Source of the DNA: a virus
IMG/VR virus record: IMGVR_UViG_3300043438_003308
Location: 1-45,048 of that record
Reading direction: 5' to 3' (one strand)
Length of the DNA: 45,048 nt
Shown: positions 17,008-25,342 of the stretch, in pieces
Layout: each line of letters opens with the position of its first letter
Position numbering within the stretch: the first letter of the stretch is position 1
Notes under the pieces: model-generated
The model's input: the letters and a program-made list of their open reading frames with translations, nothing else
Database searches by the model: none
Told to the model about the DNA's origin: nothing
Position numbers and translations under genes: made by a program

Positions 17008-17616
17008 TTATTTATTAGGCTCTATTCCTAATAATGCATAGCACTCTTGATTAAAGGAATTGACTGAGGCTTCATCAAAACTATTAAAAACAATGCTTAG
17101 TTTGTTATTTTTAGCTGAATTAGTTAATTCAGTCACGGCTAACTCAATTAAATGAGCCATTAATCTTTGTTCTTCTATTGTTGAATGAGCTCCATCCCAA
17201 GTATCTTTAACTCGATCTGAATCGCCGGTTTGGCCAGCTACACTAACTACTAAAGTTTTGGAATTTGAATATAGAGTAGTATTTAATAACTTTAGGAATT
17301 CAAGTTCAGCTTTATTTCGGCTTAATCTCTTTCTTAGGATTGCCCAAGTATATGCAGATATGATTGCTCGGTCAAATATCCAAATTTTATCTTTGTATTC
17401 AGGCCTAAGATTCATTTCCATAATGGTCATAATATTACCTAAACTGAAATAGTGTAAACTTGGATCACTATCTAACTCTACTAAATCTAGAGTTTTAATG
17501 TGATCTGCGAAATAGAATTTGTAATATTCAAGCCTTGGGTCATTACAGTTTTCTATAAATTTGTTAATTAAGAATGTTTTGCCACAGTGTCTGGCGCCTT
17601 CTACAAATAATATCAT
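17008..17616 (-). CDS. P-loop kinase (polynucleotide or deoxynucleoside kinase-like)
   Basis: The ATG at 17614-17616 is chosen because it overlaps the stop of the HAD gene as ATGA; a TTG further up would overlap that gene by 61 bases. Residues 6-13 read GARHCGKT (Walker A). IWIFDRAIISAYTWA carries the D-R pair of the TMK/dNK-type kinase fold, and RVKDTWDGAHSTIEEQRL may be the lid. Between a HAD phosphatase and a ligase-like fusion, a 5'-end kinase for broken RNA or DNA is attractive, but a nucleotide kinase is equally possible from sequence alone. Confidence 0.65.
   Translation of the reverse strand: MILFVEGARHCGKTFLINKFIENCNDPRLEYYKFYFADHIKTLDLVELDSDPSLHYFSLGNIMTIMEMNLRPEYKDKIWIFDRAIISAYTWAILRKRLSRNKAELEFLKLLNTTLYSNSKTLVVSVAGQTGDSDRVKDTWDGAHSTIEEQRLMAHLIELAVTELTNSAKNNKLSIVFNSFDEASVNSFNQECYALLGIEPNK
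17009..17015 (-). promoter_or_regulatory. ATAAATA overlapping a stop codon
   Basis: AATAAATAACC on the minus strand. It overlaps the last codons (Asn-Lys-stop) of the kinase gene and lies 6 bases before the ATG of the ligase fusion. It may be a late promoter core or a translation-start element. Confidence 0.4.
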
Positions 17617-18143
17617 ATTAATTTTAATCTTTCTGTTATTGAAAATTCTTCTAGGGATCGAGCCGTATCCCAATCTATTGTAATTACTCGGCTTTTATCA
17701 ATAAAAATAAAATTAATATCGATGGTAAGCCCTGCATCTAAGAACCATGAAGTATATTTGATAATTTCCCAAAGAGAATCTTCATATATTGTAATTGAAT
17801 CAGCCTCAGTTTCTCTAATTAAGTCAATTGCAATCTCTGCTTTATCGCCTTCTCTTCCTAAAAAATAGGTCTTTTCAAACCTAATCTTATACTCTGAAAG
17901 TAGATCTAGAACATTAGGTTGGCATGCTTTAACTCTATGAGTTATCAAATAATTTAAACCGGCTGCTCTAGCTTGCTCAATAGTGTTAGCAATACCGCAA
18001 ATATTAAACTTTCGGTCAAGTGATTCAGTTGAGTCAAACCATTCGTATGGGCTCTTTCCTTTAGCTTCACTACATGTATAACTGGGAACCCTAAATAGGG
18101 TTTCATCAAAATCGAATATATTAATGTGTTGTCCTTTTTCCAT
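17613..18143 (-). CDS. HAD-superfamily phosphatase (Swiss-army-knife RNA repair HAD type)
   Basis: HINIFDFDETLFRVP (residues 6-20) is HAD motif I with the DxDET nucleophile. LNYLITHRVK is motif II (T), and a late IYEDSLWEIIKY supplies the acidic motif. The start of the protein resembles the HAD domain found in Swiss-army-knife RNA repair proteins. It leads the cassette, followed with ATGA overlap by the P-loop kinase and then the ligase fusion. In T4 the kinase and 3'-phosphatase are one protein (PseT/Pnkp); here the two activities would be separate. 176 residues. Confidence 0.7.
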   Translation of the reverse strand: MEKGQHINIFDFDETLFRVPSYTCSEAKGKSPYEWFDSTESLDRKFNICGIANTIEQARAAGLNYLITHRVKACQPNVLDLLSEYKIRFEKTYFLGREGDKAEIAIDLIRETEADSITIYEDSLWEIIKYTSWFLDAGLTIDINFIFIDKSRVITIDWDTARSLEEFSITERLKLI

Positions 18144-18157
18144 GGAATATTTTACTG

Positions 18158-18164
18158 ATAAATA
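18158..18164 (+). promoter_or_regulatory. Late promoter candidate ATAAATA
   Basis: GATAAATAACC on the plus strand, 30 bases before the gene at 18195, in the 51-base divergent gap. Confidence 0.45.
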
Positions 18165-18194
18165 ACCTAGTAGTTTTATCTAATATACTAAATA

Positions 18195-18665
18195 ATGAGC
18201 AGATCAATACGACATACCAGAGAATACAATGGAAACAGGTACAACCTGGTTAGAGATTGTGTGCAAAACCAGAGACCTTTTGTTGTTTACAACTTTACCG
18301 ATCCAGATCAATATAATAAAGTCTTAGCTGACCTTGATTCATATGGAAAATTAAGTTATGTTCTACAAGTGATACACTCAATTGAAAGTGCAGGTTATAG
18401 AATGAAACGAGCTTTTCCAAGTATTTTTGTTACTAATCATGGTACTGAAGTGACAGACGATGAATTTAAGAACATGGCAAAAGGTTCAATAAAGCACTAT
18501 AACTTAGATTCAATAGTGTGTCTATATGATGGAGGTGTATCTGTATTCTATAAGAACGGTGATAGCCATCCACTTGGTGATACCATTTATGCAAGTACCA
18601 CAATTACTGACTTTTTATCTGACTTTTATCAAATAGAAGGAGTATATTATTCTTTCGTTAGTTAA
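18195..18665 (+). CDS. Hypothetical protein
   Basis: A 156-residue protein, not recognised. The start has an Arg/Asn-rich stretch (SRSIRHTREYNGNRYNL). The rest alternates beta and helix with RPFVVYNFTDPDQYNKV and SIVCLYDGGVSVFYKNGD. It has an ATAAATA upstream and lies 32 bases before the UvsY-like gene, so it may be co-transcribed with recombination genes. Confidence 0.65.
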   Translation: MSRSIRHTREYNGNRYNLVRDCVQNQRPFVVYNFTDPDQYNKVLADLDSYGKLSYVLQVIHSIESAGYRMKRAFPSIFVTNHGTEVTDDEFKNMAKGSIKHYNLDSIVCLYDGGVSVFYKNGDSHPLGDTIYASTTITDFLSDFYQIEGVYYSFVS

Positions 18666-18697
18666 AACTTAACTAAGCTTTTTGATAGAATATTTAG

Positions 18698-19141
18698 ATG
18701 GAAGAACAAACTCCCCAAAAAAGAACAATTGCTGAAGTATTCAGAGAAAAGAGAGAATCTTTCTCTGGAGAAATTTATATTGGAATCAAATTACTTGAGA
18801 ATATCCGAAAGATACCAGAAGCTCAAGTTACCTTCCTAAGTCTACGCCAGCGATTATTAGAAGAAAACCATACCCTAATTGAGCACTTTACTCAATTAAA
18901 AAAGACGTATCGCGAAAAGAAAGGTGAAGAATGGGTTGATGCTTCAAAGAATCATCAAATCCGATATGGTACTAACGAAAAGAATACGATAGTTGACGGT
19001 AAAACTGCAACAATCAAAGAAAAATTAGAACAGATTGAGAATCAAATTGCGTTTTATGCAGAATCAATTAAAACAACTGATGCTGTTCTATTTGGAATAA
19101 AAACAAGATTAGATGTCCAAAAACTATTAGATGGGCATTAA
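18698..19141 (+). CDS. uvsY: UvsY-like recombination mediator
   Basis: A 147-residue helical protein. The C-terminal part (EQIENQIAFYAESIKTTDAV then LFGIKTRLDVQKLL) follows the pattern of the T4 UvsY C-terminus, where a helix with ALDAIKSR leads to the end. The next gene encodes UvsW; in T4, uvsY and uvsW are near neighbours as well. UvsY loads the UvsX recombinase onto single-stranded DNA coated with gp32. Similarity is weak at residue level, so the name relies on length, helix pattern and synteny. Confidence 0.5.
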   Translation: MEEQTPQKRTIAEVFREKRESFSGEIYIGIKLLENIRKIPEAQVTFLSLRQRLLEENHTLIEHFTQLKKTYREKKGEEWVDASKNHQIRYGTNEKNTIVDGKTATIKEKLEQIENQIAFYAESIKTTDAVLFGIKTRLDVQKLLDGH

Positions 19142-19155
19142 AATTACCAAATACT

Positions 19156-20691
19156 TTGTTAACTTTTAAATTAACGGATGACCGTCAACACCTACAATTA
19201 GTTAAGCACGAAATGAAGCGCGAGCTTAAGGACTTGCAACTGTATTTTAGGAAGAGACAAAAGGGCTATCATTTTAATAAGCTATACAAACGAAAATTAT
19301 GGGACGGTTACGATAAATTTATTGATGCTGACCTTAAGATTGGTGTTGGTTTATGGAAGGAAATTATTAATTTTGGCAAGAAATACGATTACGAAATAAA
19401 CATTGATGGCTTAGAGGATCTACTTAACCTATCATTTACCAAGGACCAATTAGATAAATTTGCATCTGTACTATTAGACGGTTTACCAATTGATGCATAT
19501 GATTACCAACTTGAAGCAGCTCACAGAGCTTTAAAATATAAATTTTGTTCTCAGGAACTTGCAACCTCTGCTGGTAAAACTCTAATTTTATACATTTATA
19601 TCTCTTTCCTAAAACGTAAAGGAATTATCACTAAAGATAAAAAAGCCCTAATTGTAGTTCCTAACATTTCATTAGTCGGCCAAACTGCCGAGAAATTTGA
19701 AAAGGATTACCATACTGGCCTAATGAACTATTCAGTTTTAGCAGTTGGGGGTCAAAACAAATATTCCGAACAGAAATTTGAAGAGGCTGATCTAGTTATT
19801 TCAACTTATCAAAGTTTAAAAAACAAAGAACCTGAATTCTTTAAAAGATTTTCAGTTATTTGTATTGACGAGTGCCATACATCAAGAGGAGCTTCAATTA
19901 AAGATATTTTATTGGCATCAACTAATGTTGAATATAAACTTGGACTTTCGGGTACAATTAAAATTGAAGAACAATATTCAGATTTTTTTAAAATTCAAGA
20001 ATTTTTAGGTCCATTAAGTATGACTCTTAAATCAAGTTTCCTAATTGATCAAGAACACTCGCCAAATGTCTATATTAAAATGGTTAACCTAGAATATCCG
20101 ATAACTGAACCATTTGTTAGAGAATACAAAGCTCTCCGAGAATCCGGTAAAGCTGGTAAAGAATTATTTGATGCAGAACGTGCATTTATTATTTCATATG
20201 AGCCTAGAATTGAGTTCATTTCTTCATTTGTTAAAAAACTTGGTGGTAATACCTTAATTCTATTCATTAATGTAAAGGACCAATATGGCCAAAGAATTTG
20301 CGATAAGATAAAAGAGTGGAATGAACATGCATACTATATCGATGGTGGAGTTGATGGTGGAGATCGTGCTGACTATAAAGAGGCAATGGAACGAGAAGTA
20401 GGAGCCGTCATTGTTGCAAGTTATGGTACTTTTGCTACAGGTATTGACTTAAAAAGGGTCAATCAAATTATTTTTGCTGAGAGCTATAAATCAGAAGTTA
20501 CAATTCGTCAAGCGATTGGTCGAGGCATGCGTAAGCTTGCTGGAAAACATGAAGTTACAGTATACGATTTAATTGATGACCTTGATGGTTATATTGTAAA
20601 ACATGGAAAGGCTAGGGAAACGATTTATCTTAAAGAGAAATTTATTGTAAGCAAACACCGATTTGATCTAACTAAATTTATAGGTCGATAA
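19156..20691 (+). CDS. uvsW: UvsW-like SF2 helicase
   Basis: The 511-residue protein carries superfamily 2 helicase motifs: motif I LATSAGKT (about 135-142), motif II IDECHT, motif III LGLSGT, ASYGTFATGIDLK, and motif VI RQAIGRGMRK. The N-terminal region (YFRKRQKGYHFNKLYKRKLW followed by DGYDKF) matches the UvsW N-terminal domain (FNPRFRYGNWDG in T4). UvsW unwinds R-loops and branched recombination intermediates and so turns off origin-dependent replication. The start is TTG, 14 bases after the UvsY-like gene. Confidence 0.85.
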   Translation: MLTFKLTDDRQHLQLVKHEMKRELKDLQLYFRKRQKGYHFNKLYKRKLWDGYDKFIDADLKIGVGLWKEIINFGKKYDYEINIDGLEDLLNLSFTKDQLDKFASVLLDGLPIDAYDYQLEAAHRALKYKFCSQELATSAGKTLILYIYISFLKRKGIITKDKKALIVVPNISLVGQTAEKFEKDYHTGLMNYSVLAVGGQNKYSEQKFEEADLVISTYQSLKNKEPEFFKRFSVICIDECHTSRGASIKDILLASTNVEYKLGLSGTIKIEEQYSDFFKIQEFLGPLSMTLKSSFLIDQEHSPNVYIKMVNLEYPITEPFVREYKALRESGKAGKELFDAERAFIISYEPRIEFISSFVKKLGGNTLILFINVKDQYGQRICDKIKEWNEHAYYIDGGVDGGDRADYKEAMEREVGAVIVASYGTFATGIDLKRVNQIIFAESYKSEVTIRQAIGRGMRKLAGKHEVTVYDLIDDLDGYIVKHGKARETIYLKEKFIVSKHRFDLTKFIGR

Positions 20692-20698
20692 AAACGAA

Positions 20699-20770
20699 GA
20701 ACCTCCCGGATAGCGATATCGAGAGGTTCAAATAGCCGAGGCTATTACGGTCCTAAGTCCGTATATTTTT
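20699..20770. terminator. Triple-hairpin terminator region between convergent genes
   Basis: Three adjacent hairpins. The first has GAACCTC/GAGGTTC and an inner GATA/TATC stem capped by GCGA, a GNRA tetraloop. The second is AATAGC/GCTATT with loop CGAG. The third is ACGG/CCGT with one mismatch and loop CTAA. A T-run follows at 20766-20770 on the plus strand and another (GTTTTTATCG) on the minus strand. Termination in both directions is likely; the compact order could also be a structured RNA. Confidence 0.6.
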
Positions 20771-21539
20771 AATCTTCTTTATTGCTTAACCATGTATAGA
20801 AGTATTCTTCAGCATTCTTTTCAAATTTACTAACTCTAGCAGTTATTGCTTCCATGTCAACTTCCCATTGACTTAACTCTTTTAATACTGAATTAAGGTG
20901 ATTTCTAAATCCTTCAATAGCTTCTTTTAATTCAGTAATTTCACTAGATGCATCAGTTAATCCTAATCTTACTAATCTAGCATGGCGTTCATTATTTTCT
21001 AATTCAATTGCCTTCTCGAACGTACCATCTTCTTTCATTAACTCTTTTTCACTATTATATTCATCACAGCGCTCTACTATCTCATTTCGGGTATCTTCAT
21101 CATCAACTGGTGGAGCTAATAATAACCAGCCACCGCTTTTACCTCCCCAACTAATATCACCAATCCATGGATAGAGACTATATAAGTCGTCAACAAATAT
21201 TTCACGTTCATCATTAAACCAAACCCACCATTCGTCATCAATTGCTTCTTCTGGCATATCAGGTTCGCCAAGCATTAATCTAACTTTCTCTGAATCTGGC
21301 CAAGCGTGTATCTTTACATCAAGTGCAAAATGATCCTTGCGCCATTGCCTATTCTCTCGATTCCACCAATAGTTGTTTTTTAAGTCAGTCCATTTTTGTT
21401 CAACTGCATGAATTAGGTCGGGAATATCCGCTTCAAAACCAAAATCAGTAAACAACTCTGCATATCGAGCGTATAAGAATGGATCCTCTGACCAGTGTTT
21501 GGCCTCATTAATAAACTGTTGGAATCTTTGTAATTTCAT
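20769..21539 (-). CDS. Putative internal head protein with T4-type capsid-targeting sequence
   Basis: The N-terminus MKLQRFQQFINEAKHW is very close to the T4 capsid-targeting peptide of internal proteins (MKTYQEFIAE-A), with the expected cleavage after I-N-E before A. The body (256 residues) is rich in Trp, Asp and Glu. ERHARLVRLGL repeats the motif found in the genes at 9320 and 10198. A coiled region ends the protein (ITELKEAIEGFRNHLNSVL). It overlaps the upstream gene by one base. Function after injection is unknown. Confidence 0.65.
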   Translation of the reverse strand: MKLQRFQQFINEAKHWSEDPFLYARYAELFTDFGFEADIPDLIHAVEQKWTDLKNNYWWNRENRQWRKDHFALDVKIHAWPDSEKVRLMLGEPDMPEEAIDDEWWVWFNDEREIFVDDLYSLYPWIGDISWGGKSGGWLLLAPPVDDEDTRNEIVERCDEYNSEKELMKEDGTFEKAIELENNERHARLVRLGLTDASSEITELKEAIEGFRNHLNSVLKELSQWEVDMEAITARVSKFEKNAEEYFYTWLSNKED

Positions 21540-21916
21540 TAGTGACTAGCTTTACTTATTTCAATTGCTTGTAACTGTTTAACTGCTTTTTCTCTGGTTG
21601 GATGTGTACCTAAAACTTTAGTACCTTTCTTATTCATAACAACCCAGTTTTTACCACGTTGTACAATTTTCTCATTAATTTCAATAAATTCGCCAAACCT
21701 AAATACTGAATTTTCAGCTAACTGTAATTCTAGTTGAGGTTGAGCAACTGGTTGTAATTGATTAACTGCATTTGTTGCAATAGATTCAACTTTATTTACA
21801 ATCTCAGTAACCTTTGACTGAATCATTTGAAGTTTTTTTACTTGCTCTTGGTTTAAGGAGGATGAATTTTCTTCAACCGTATAAAGATATTCAATAAATT
21901 GATTCAGCTGCTCCAT
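21539..21916 (-). CDS. Small virion-type protein with FGEFIE motif
   Basis: A 125-residue protein with an N-terminal coiled coil (NQEQVKKLQMIQSKVTEIVN) and a C-terminal domain beginning FRFGEFIEINEKIV and ending WVVMNKKGTKVLGTHPTREK then AVKQLQAIEIS. The end resembles a small conserved domain seen in many phage and bacterial proteins (K-G-x-K-V-L-G-x-H-x-x-x-x-K-A-x-x-Q-L). The internal FxEFIE is like a capsid-targeting peptide. It is upstream of and coupled to the targeting-sequence gene at 20769. Confidence 0.65.
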   Translation of the reverse strand: MEQLNQFIEYLYTVEENSSSLNQEQVKKLQMIQSKVTEIVNKVESIATNAVNQLQPVAQPQLELQLAENSVFRFGEFIEINEKIVQRGKNWVVMNKKGTKVLGTHPTREKAVKQLQAIEISKASH

Positions 21917-21921
21917 TTGTG

Positions 21922-22533
21922 TTATATTGATATTTTTGATGAGATAACAATTCCCAAAATAAGCTTTGCATAAATTAGTCTAAAATGAATAAACGTAAAT
22001 ATTAAGTTTGCATCAGTTTGAGATAACTTAATTATTCCCTTTTTTAAATATAGCTTATTTATAGTATTTACAAGTTCTGTAACTTTTGAAATGGGTTGAT
22101 TTGATACAAGGCTGCCAAGTACTTCATTAAATACTTCTCTGCTTAATGCACTCTTTGGATCAGCTACGCCAGTCAACCATTCGTCGGTTTCAATTGAAAT
22201 ATTACGCTTTACTAATAAATCTTTGGATTTTAATCCACGATCTATTTGTTTTGATATTTTATCAAGTTTTTTAATAGAGCAAGCAACCTCATCAATCCAA
22301 AGTAAATCTTCTTTAAATATTGAAATTTTTGACTTTATTGGGCTACCATTATGGATAAAATCAATTACAGTTGGTGATTTAGAGGTTCTAACTGGTTCAA
22401 ATTCATCATCAAACATTGCTGCAAGAACCGGAGAATTAGCAATTTCCATAGTAAATTCATCCCTAAATGGGAAATTTACCAAAAATGGATAGGTTTGATT
22501 AATCAAGCGTTCGTCTTTAGTGATTTCTTTCAC
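21922..22533 (-). CDS. Hypothetical protein
   Basis: A 203-residue protein with no family seen. It starts with GTG (KEITKDERLINQTYPFLVNF) and an ATAAATA lies 19 bases upstream. The N-terminal half is mixed and the C-terminal half helical, with a hydrophobic end (YAKLILGIVISSKI) that might contact a membrane. It is divergent to the DNA polymerase gene across a 69-base gap. Confidence 0.6.
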   Translation of the reverse strand: MKEITKDERLINQTYPFLVNFPFRDEFTMEIANSPVLAAMFDDEFEPVRTSKSPTVIDFIHNGSPIKSKISIFKEDLLWIDEVACSIKKLDKISKQIDRGLKSKDLLVKRNISIETDEWLTGVADPKSALSREVFNEVLGSLVSNQPISKVTELVNTINKLYLKKGIIKLSQTDANLIFTFIHFRLIYAKLILGIVISSKISI

Positions 22534-22552
22534 CGTTCGTTAACTTTTAGGT

Positions 22553-22559
22553 TATTTAT
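22553..22559 (-). promoter_or_regulatory. Late promoter candidate ATAAATA
   Basis: AATAAATAACC on the minus strand, 19 bases before the GTG start at 22533, in the divergent region facing the polymerase gene. Confidence 0.45.
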
Positions 22560-22602
22560 TAGTATATTAAACCAAAATATGCAACGTCAAGTATAACAAG
22601 AT

Positions 22603-24231
22603 ATGTCAAAACAACTAGAACAACAAATAAAGTCACTCGATTTAAAACAAAATGCAATCAAGATCTTGATTAACTCATTTTATGGTGCATTTGGTAATAA
22701 GTATTTCTATTTTCATAATAATGAAATTGCTCAATCTATTACGTTACAAGGTCAAGACTTAATTAAATTTTCAATCAAAGCAATCAACCACTATTTTCAA
22801 CAAAAGTGGCACCTCGATACAGAACTTCACGAGAAATTAGGTATTTCCGGTAAAACCATTAATAAAATTGAGAAAGAAGCTGCTGTGTACACAGATACTG
22901 ATTCGGTTTATGTATGCTTTGATTATGCGATTAAATCTATTGAAGATTTTAAATTAACTGAGACCGAATCCCTTGAATTTTGTTTAGCAATTAACCGCCA
23001 TCGACTTAAAAATTATTTTGAACAGGCATTTGAAAAATATGCAGTTCACTTTAATACAGATAACCGCCAAAATTTTGAACTTGAAAATTTATCTAGGTCT
23101 GGAATTTGGTTAGCAAAGAAAAAATATATTTTAAAGGTTTCATATAAAGATAATAAGCACGAACGCCTTTTAGATAAAGAGTCATTAATTATTAAAGGCC
23201 TTGAGGCAATTCAAGCCTCATATCCAGTTTGGGCAAGACAACATTTACAAACACTTTATTCCTATCTACTTGATATTGGTTATAATATTGATTTAGAAGG
23301 CGATCTTATTCCAAAACTTGCAGCATTAAAAACTGAATGTGATGCTTTACCGGTTGAAGAAATTGCATTTAACTTTTCAGTTAGAGTTTATGAAGACTAT
23401 TTAAAAAGTTTAGTTCCACTAGTATTAGAAACTGGAATGCCAATTTACGGTAGGGCAGTTGCCTATCATAATCACTTAATTAAATCAACCAACAATCAAA
23501 AGTATCCTTTAATTCGTAGTGGTTCAAAAATTAAATTTTATTATGCAGCTAAAAATGCATATGATTTTGATATTTTTGCCTATGCTCCAGGTTCTTATCC
23601 TGAAGAAATTGCTGTACCTATGGATCGCGATCAGCAATTCTTTAGATTAATTATTGAGCCAATCAATAAATTATTGGTTGCAATTGGATTTACTGAGTTA
23701 ACTCCAAAATTAACCCGAAAAATTGAAGTAGTTAAATCCAGAAGTCGCAGCAAAGATTTTACTCCAGAAGAAACGTTCCCACTGTATTCAGTAAATACTG
23801 AAACTTTAGAATATTGTGAAATTCCAGAAAGTTGTCAAGCATTTATTGGTAACCCAGATTTACAAGTACCGCCAGAATTATTTACAACCTATATTTCAGC
23901 TATTTCTAAATATGGTTTAAATACGGTAATTGTTCCAAAACATGAGCTTGCTAAATATCGAGACCGAGTTGCAAAGAAAAAAGGTCTTGAAGTAAGTGAT
24001 CCATTTGCAATTCCAATTGAAACAATGCAAGAATACTTAAGAGCAAATGGCTGGTCTGAGATAATTAACTCGCCGAATGGAGGTTCATGGTTACAAACTG
24101 ATAAGTACGAAAAGGCAATAAAACAAGGCAAAGACTATTACAAAATGGGATATGACTTGGAGAAAGCTTACAAAAATGCCACAAAACCTGTAAATCCAAA
24201 AGCGGCAAAATTCGTAGTACATGAAGATTGA
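22603..24231 (+). CDS. gp43: Family B DNA polymerase, C-terminal half only (gp43B-type)
   Basis: The protein starts just before polymerase motif B, KILINSFYGAFGN (20-32), followed by motif C YTDTDS (96-101) and thumb-region residues. The 3'-5' exonuclease and motif A (about the first 540 residues of T4 gp43) are missing. There is no frame for them in this window: the upstream DNA is a divergent promoter and an unrelated minus-strand gene. Its own ATG and 69-base leader indicate a separate gene, as in the split polymerases (43A/43B) known in some Aeromonas T4-like phages. No intein C-terminal signature is seen. It is followed by primase with an 11-base overlap. The product must pair with the N-terminal part to work. 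Confidence 0.85.
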   Translation: MSKQLEQQIKSLDLKQNAIKILINSFYGAFGNKYFYFHNNEIAQSITLQGQDLIKFSIKAINHYFQQKWHLDTELHEKLGISGKTINKIEKEAAVYTDTDSVYVCFDYAIKSIEDFKLTETESLEFCLAINRHRLKNYFEQAFEKYAVHFNTDNRQNFELENLSRSGIWLAKKKYILKVSYKDNKHERLLDKESLIIKGLEAIQASYPVWARQHLQTLYSYLLDIGYNIDLEGDLIPKLAALKTECDALPVEEIAFNFSVRVYEDYLKSLVPLVLETGMPIYGRAVAYHNHLIKSTNNQKYPLIRSGSKIKFYYAAKNAYDFDIFAYAPGSYPEEIAVPMDRDQQFFRLIIEPINKLLVAIGFTELTPKLTRKIEVVKSRSRSKDFTPEETFPLYSVNTETLEYCEIPESCQAFIGNPDLQVPPELFTTYISAISKYGLNTVIVPKHELAKYRDRVAKKKGLEVSDPFAIPIETMQEYLRANGWSEIINSPNGGSWLQTDKYEKAIKQGKDYYKMGYDLEKAYKNATKPVNPKAAKFVVHED

Positions 24232-25342
24232 AGAAATAACCGCATTCATTGAAACACTTTTACGTAAAAGATTTCATGATGTTCCAGAAAAACAAAAAAT
24301 TGATGGTGATACTGGCCGTAAATTAAATTTTGCGTGTCCAATTTGCGGTGACTCTGATAAAAAGGTTGCTAAGAAGCGCGGTAACCTCTATTTAGATACT
24401 GGAGCCTACAAATGTTTTAATGATGGCTGCATGGCATACATGACAGTTGGAGAATTTGTAGCACGAATGAGCAAGCAGCATGGAATAATGTTGCCAAGCT
24501 TTATTTTAGAGGATGAATACAAACCAGTTCAGGCAAAGCGAACTGAAAATCAATTAATTCGATTTCTAACTTCTGATACTTCACAATTAGTTAAAATAAC
24601 TGATGTAATTAACCGATTTTCTTTAAAAAGACTTGACCTAGTTGACGAAGCTTCTACTGCATATCAATACATAAAAGGTAGAGGCCTTAACTTAATTGAA
24701 GATTTTGGAGATTGCCTCTATACTGACTCCTCCGATAATAAGGTTTATATTTTTAATTTTGATAGACGCTCAGGTAAGTTATTAGGCTTTTCAATTCGTA
24801 ATCTTGATCCAAATACTGAGCGTAAATATATTATTAAATCATATACTGACCTTTCTCAAATATTTTCCCAAAAAGGTTTAACCAAAGAATTAGTAGAGGA
24901 TGCAAATTTTCTAAATAACTATTTTAATATCTTAAATATTGATTTTAGTAAACCTATCCGAATGACTGAGGGCCAATTTGACTCTCTATTTGTAGATAAT
25001 GCAATTGCAACTTCTGGAGCATCAAAAGCCCGCAGTATTTTTTCTAATCTTGGAGCAAAAGGTGCAACCCAAGTCTTATTTGACCGAGACAAGGCTGGTA
25101 AAACCCAAATGATGAACTTTATTAAACAAGGTTATTCAGTATTTTTATGGAATAAAGCAATTGGCGACCTAAAAAGAAAATTTAGTTCAATTGATGACCA
25201 AGTTTCATTAAATAAAGTCAAAGACATTAATGATCTATTTTGCTATATACATGATAGGGATTCTCAATATTCACTTAAAGAATTTAACATTTGGCTCAAC
25301 AGCTATTTTAGCGATTCCGTGTTTGACATGGCATACCTATAA
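24221..25342 (+). CDS. gp61: DNA primase (gp61-like)
   Basis: A zinc-binding domain at the N-terminus (ACPICGDSDKK with Cys39 and Cys42, then YKCFNDGCMA with Cys65 and Cys70) is followed by a TOPRIM domain. The latter shows RMTEGQFDSLF (catalytic Glu) and VLFDRDKAG (Asp-x-Asp). The length of 373 residues is close to T4 gp61 (342). Primase makes RNA primers for lagging-strand synthesis together with the gp41 helicase. It overlaps the end of the polymerase gene, giving a replication operon. Confidence 0.85.
   Translation: MKIEEITAFIETLLRKRFHDVPEKQKIDGDTGRKLNFACPICGDSDKKVAKKRGNLYLDTGAYKCFNDGCMAYMTVGEFVARMSKQHGIMLPSFILEDEYKPVQAKRTENQLIRFLTSDTSQLVKITDVINRFSLKRLDLVDEASTAYQYIKGRGLNLIEDFGDCLYTDSSDNKVYIFNFDRRSGKLLGFSIRNLDPNTERKYIIKSYTDLSQIFSQKGLTKELVEDANFLNNYFNILNIDFSKPIRMTEGQFDSLFVDNAIATSGASKARSIFSNLGAKGATQVLFDRDKAGKTQMMNFIKQGYSVFLWNKAIGDLKRKFSSIDDQVSLNKVKDINDLFCYIHDRDSQYSLKEFNIWLNSYFSDSVFDMAYL

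Noticed and set aside
17614-17673. Longer start for the P-loop kinase
   Set aside because: The added residues overlap the HAD gene in another frame, and the Walker A motif begins directly after the internal ATG, which overlaps the HAD stop as ATGA.
20699-20770. tRNA gene (GGTTCAAAT resembles a T-loop)
   Set aside because: The surrounding arms do not make an acceptor stem or anticodon arm; three separate hairpins fit better.
22603-22700. Split intein at the start of the DNA polymerase fragment
   Set aside because: No C-terminal intein block (His-Asn followed by Cys/Ser/Thr) is present; the protein begins with a polar helix just before motif B.
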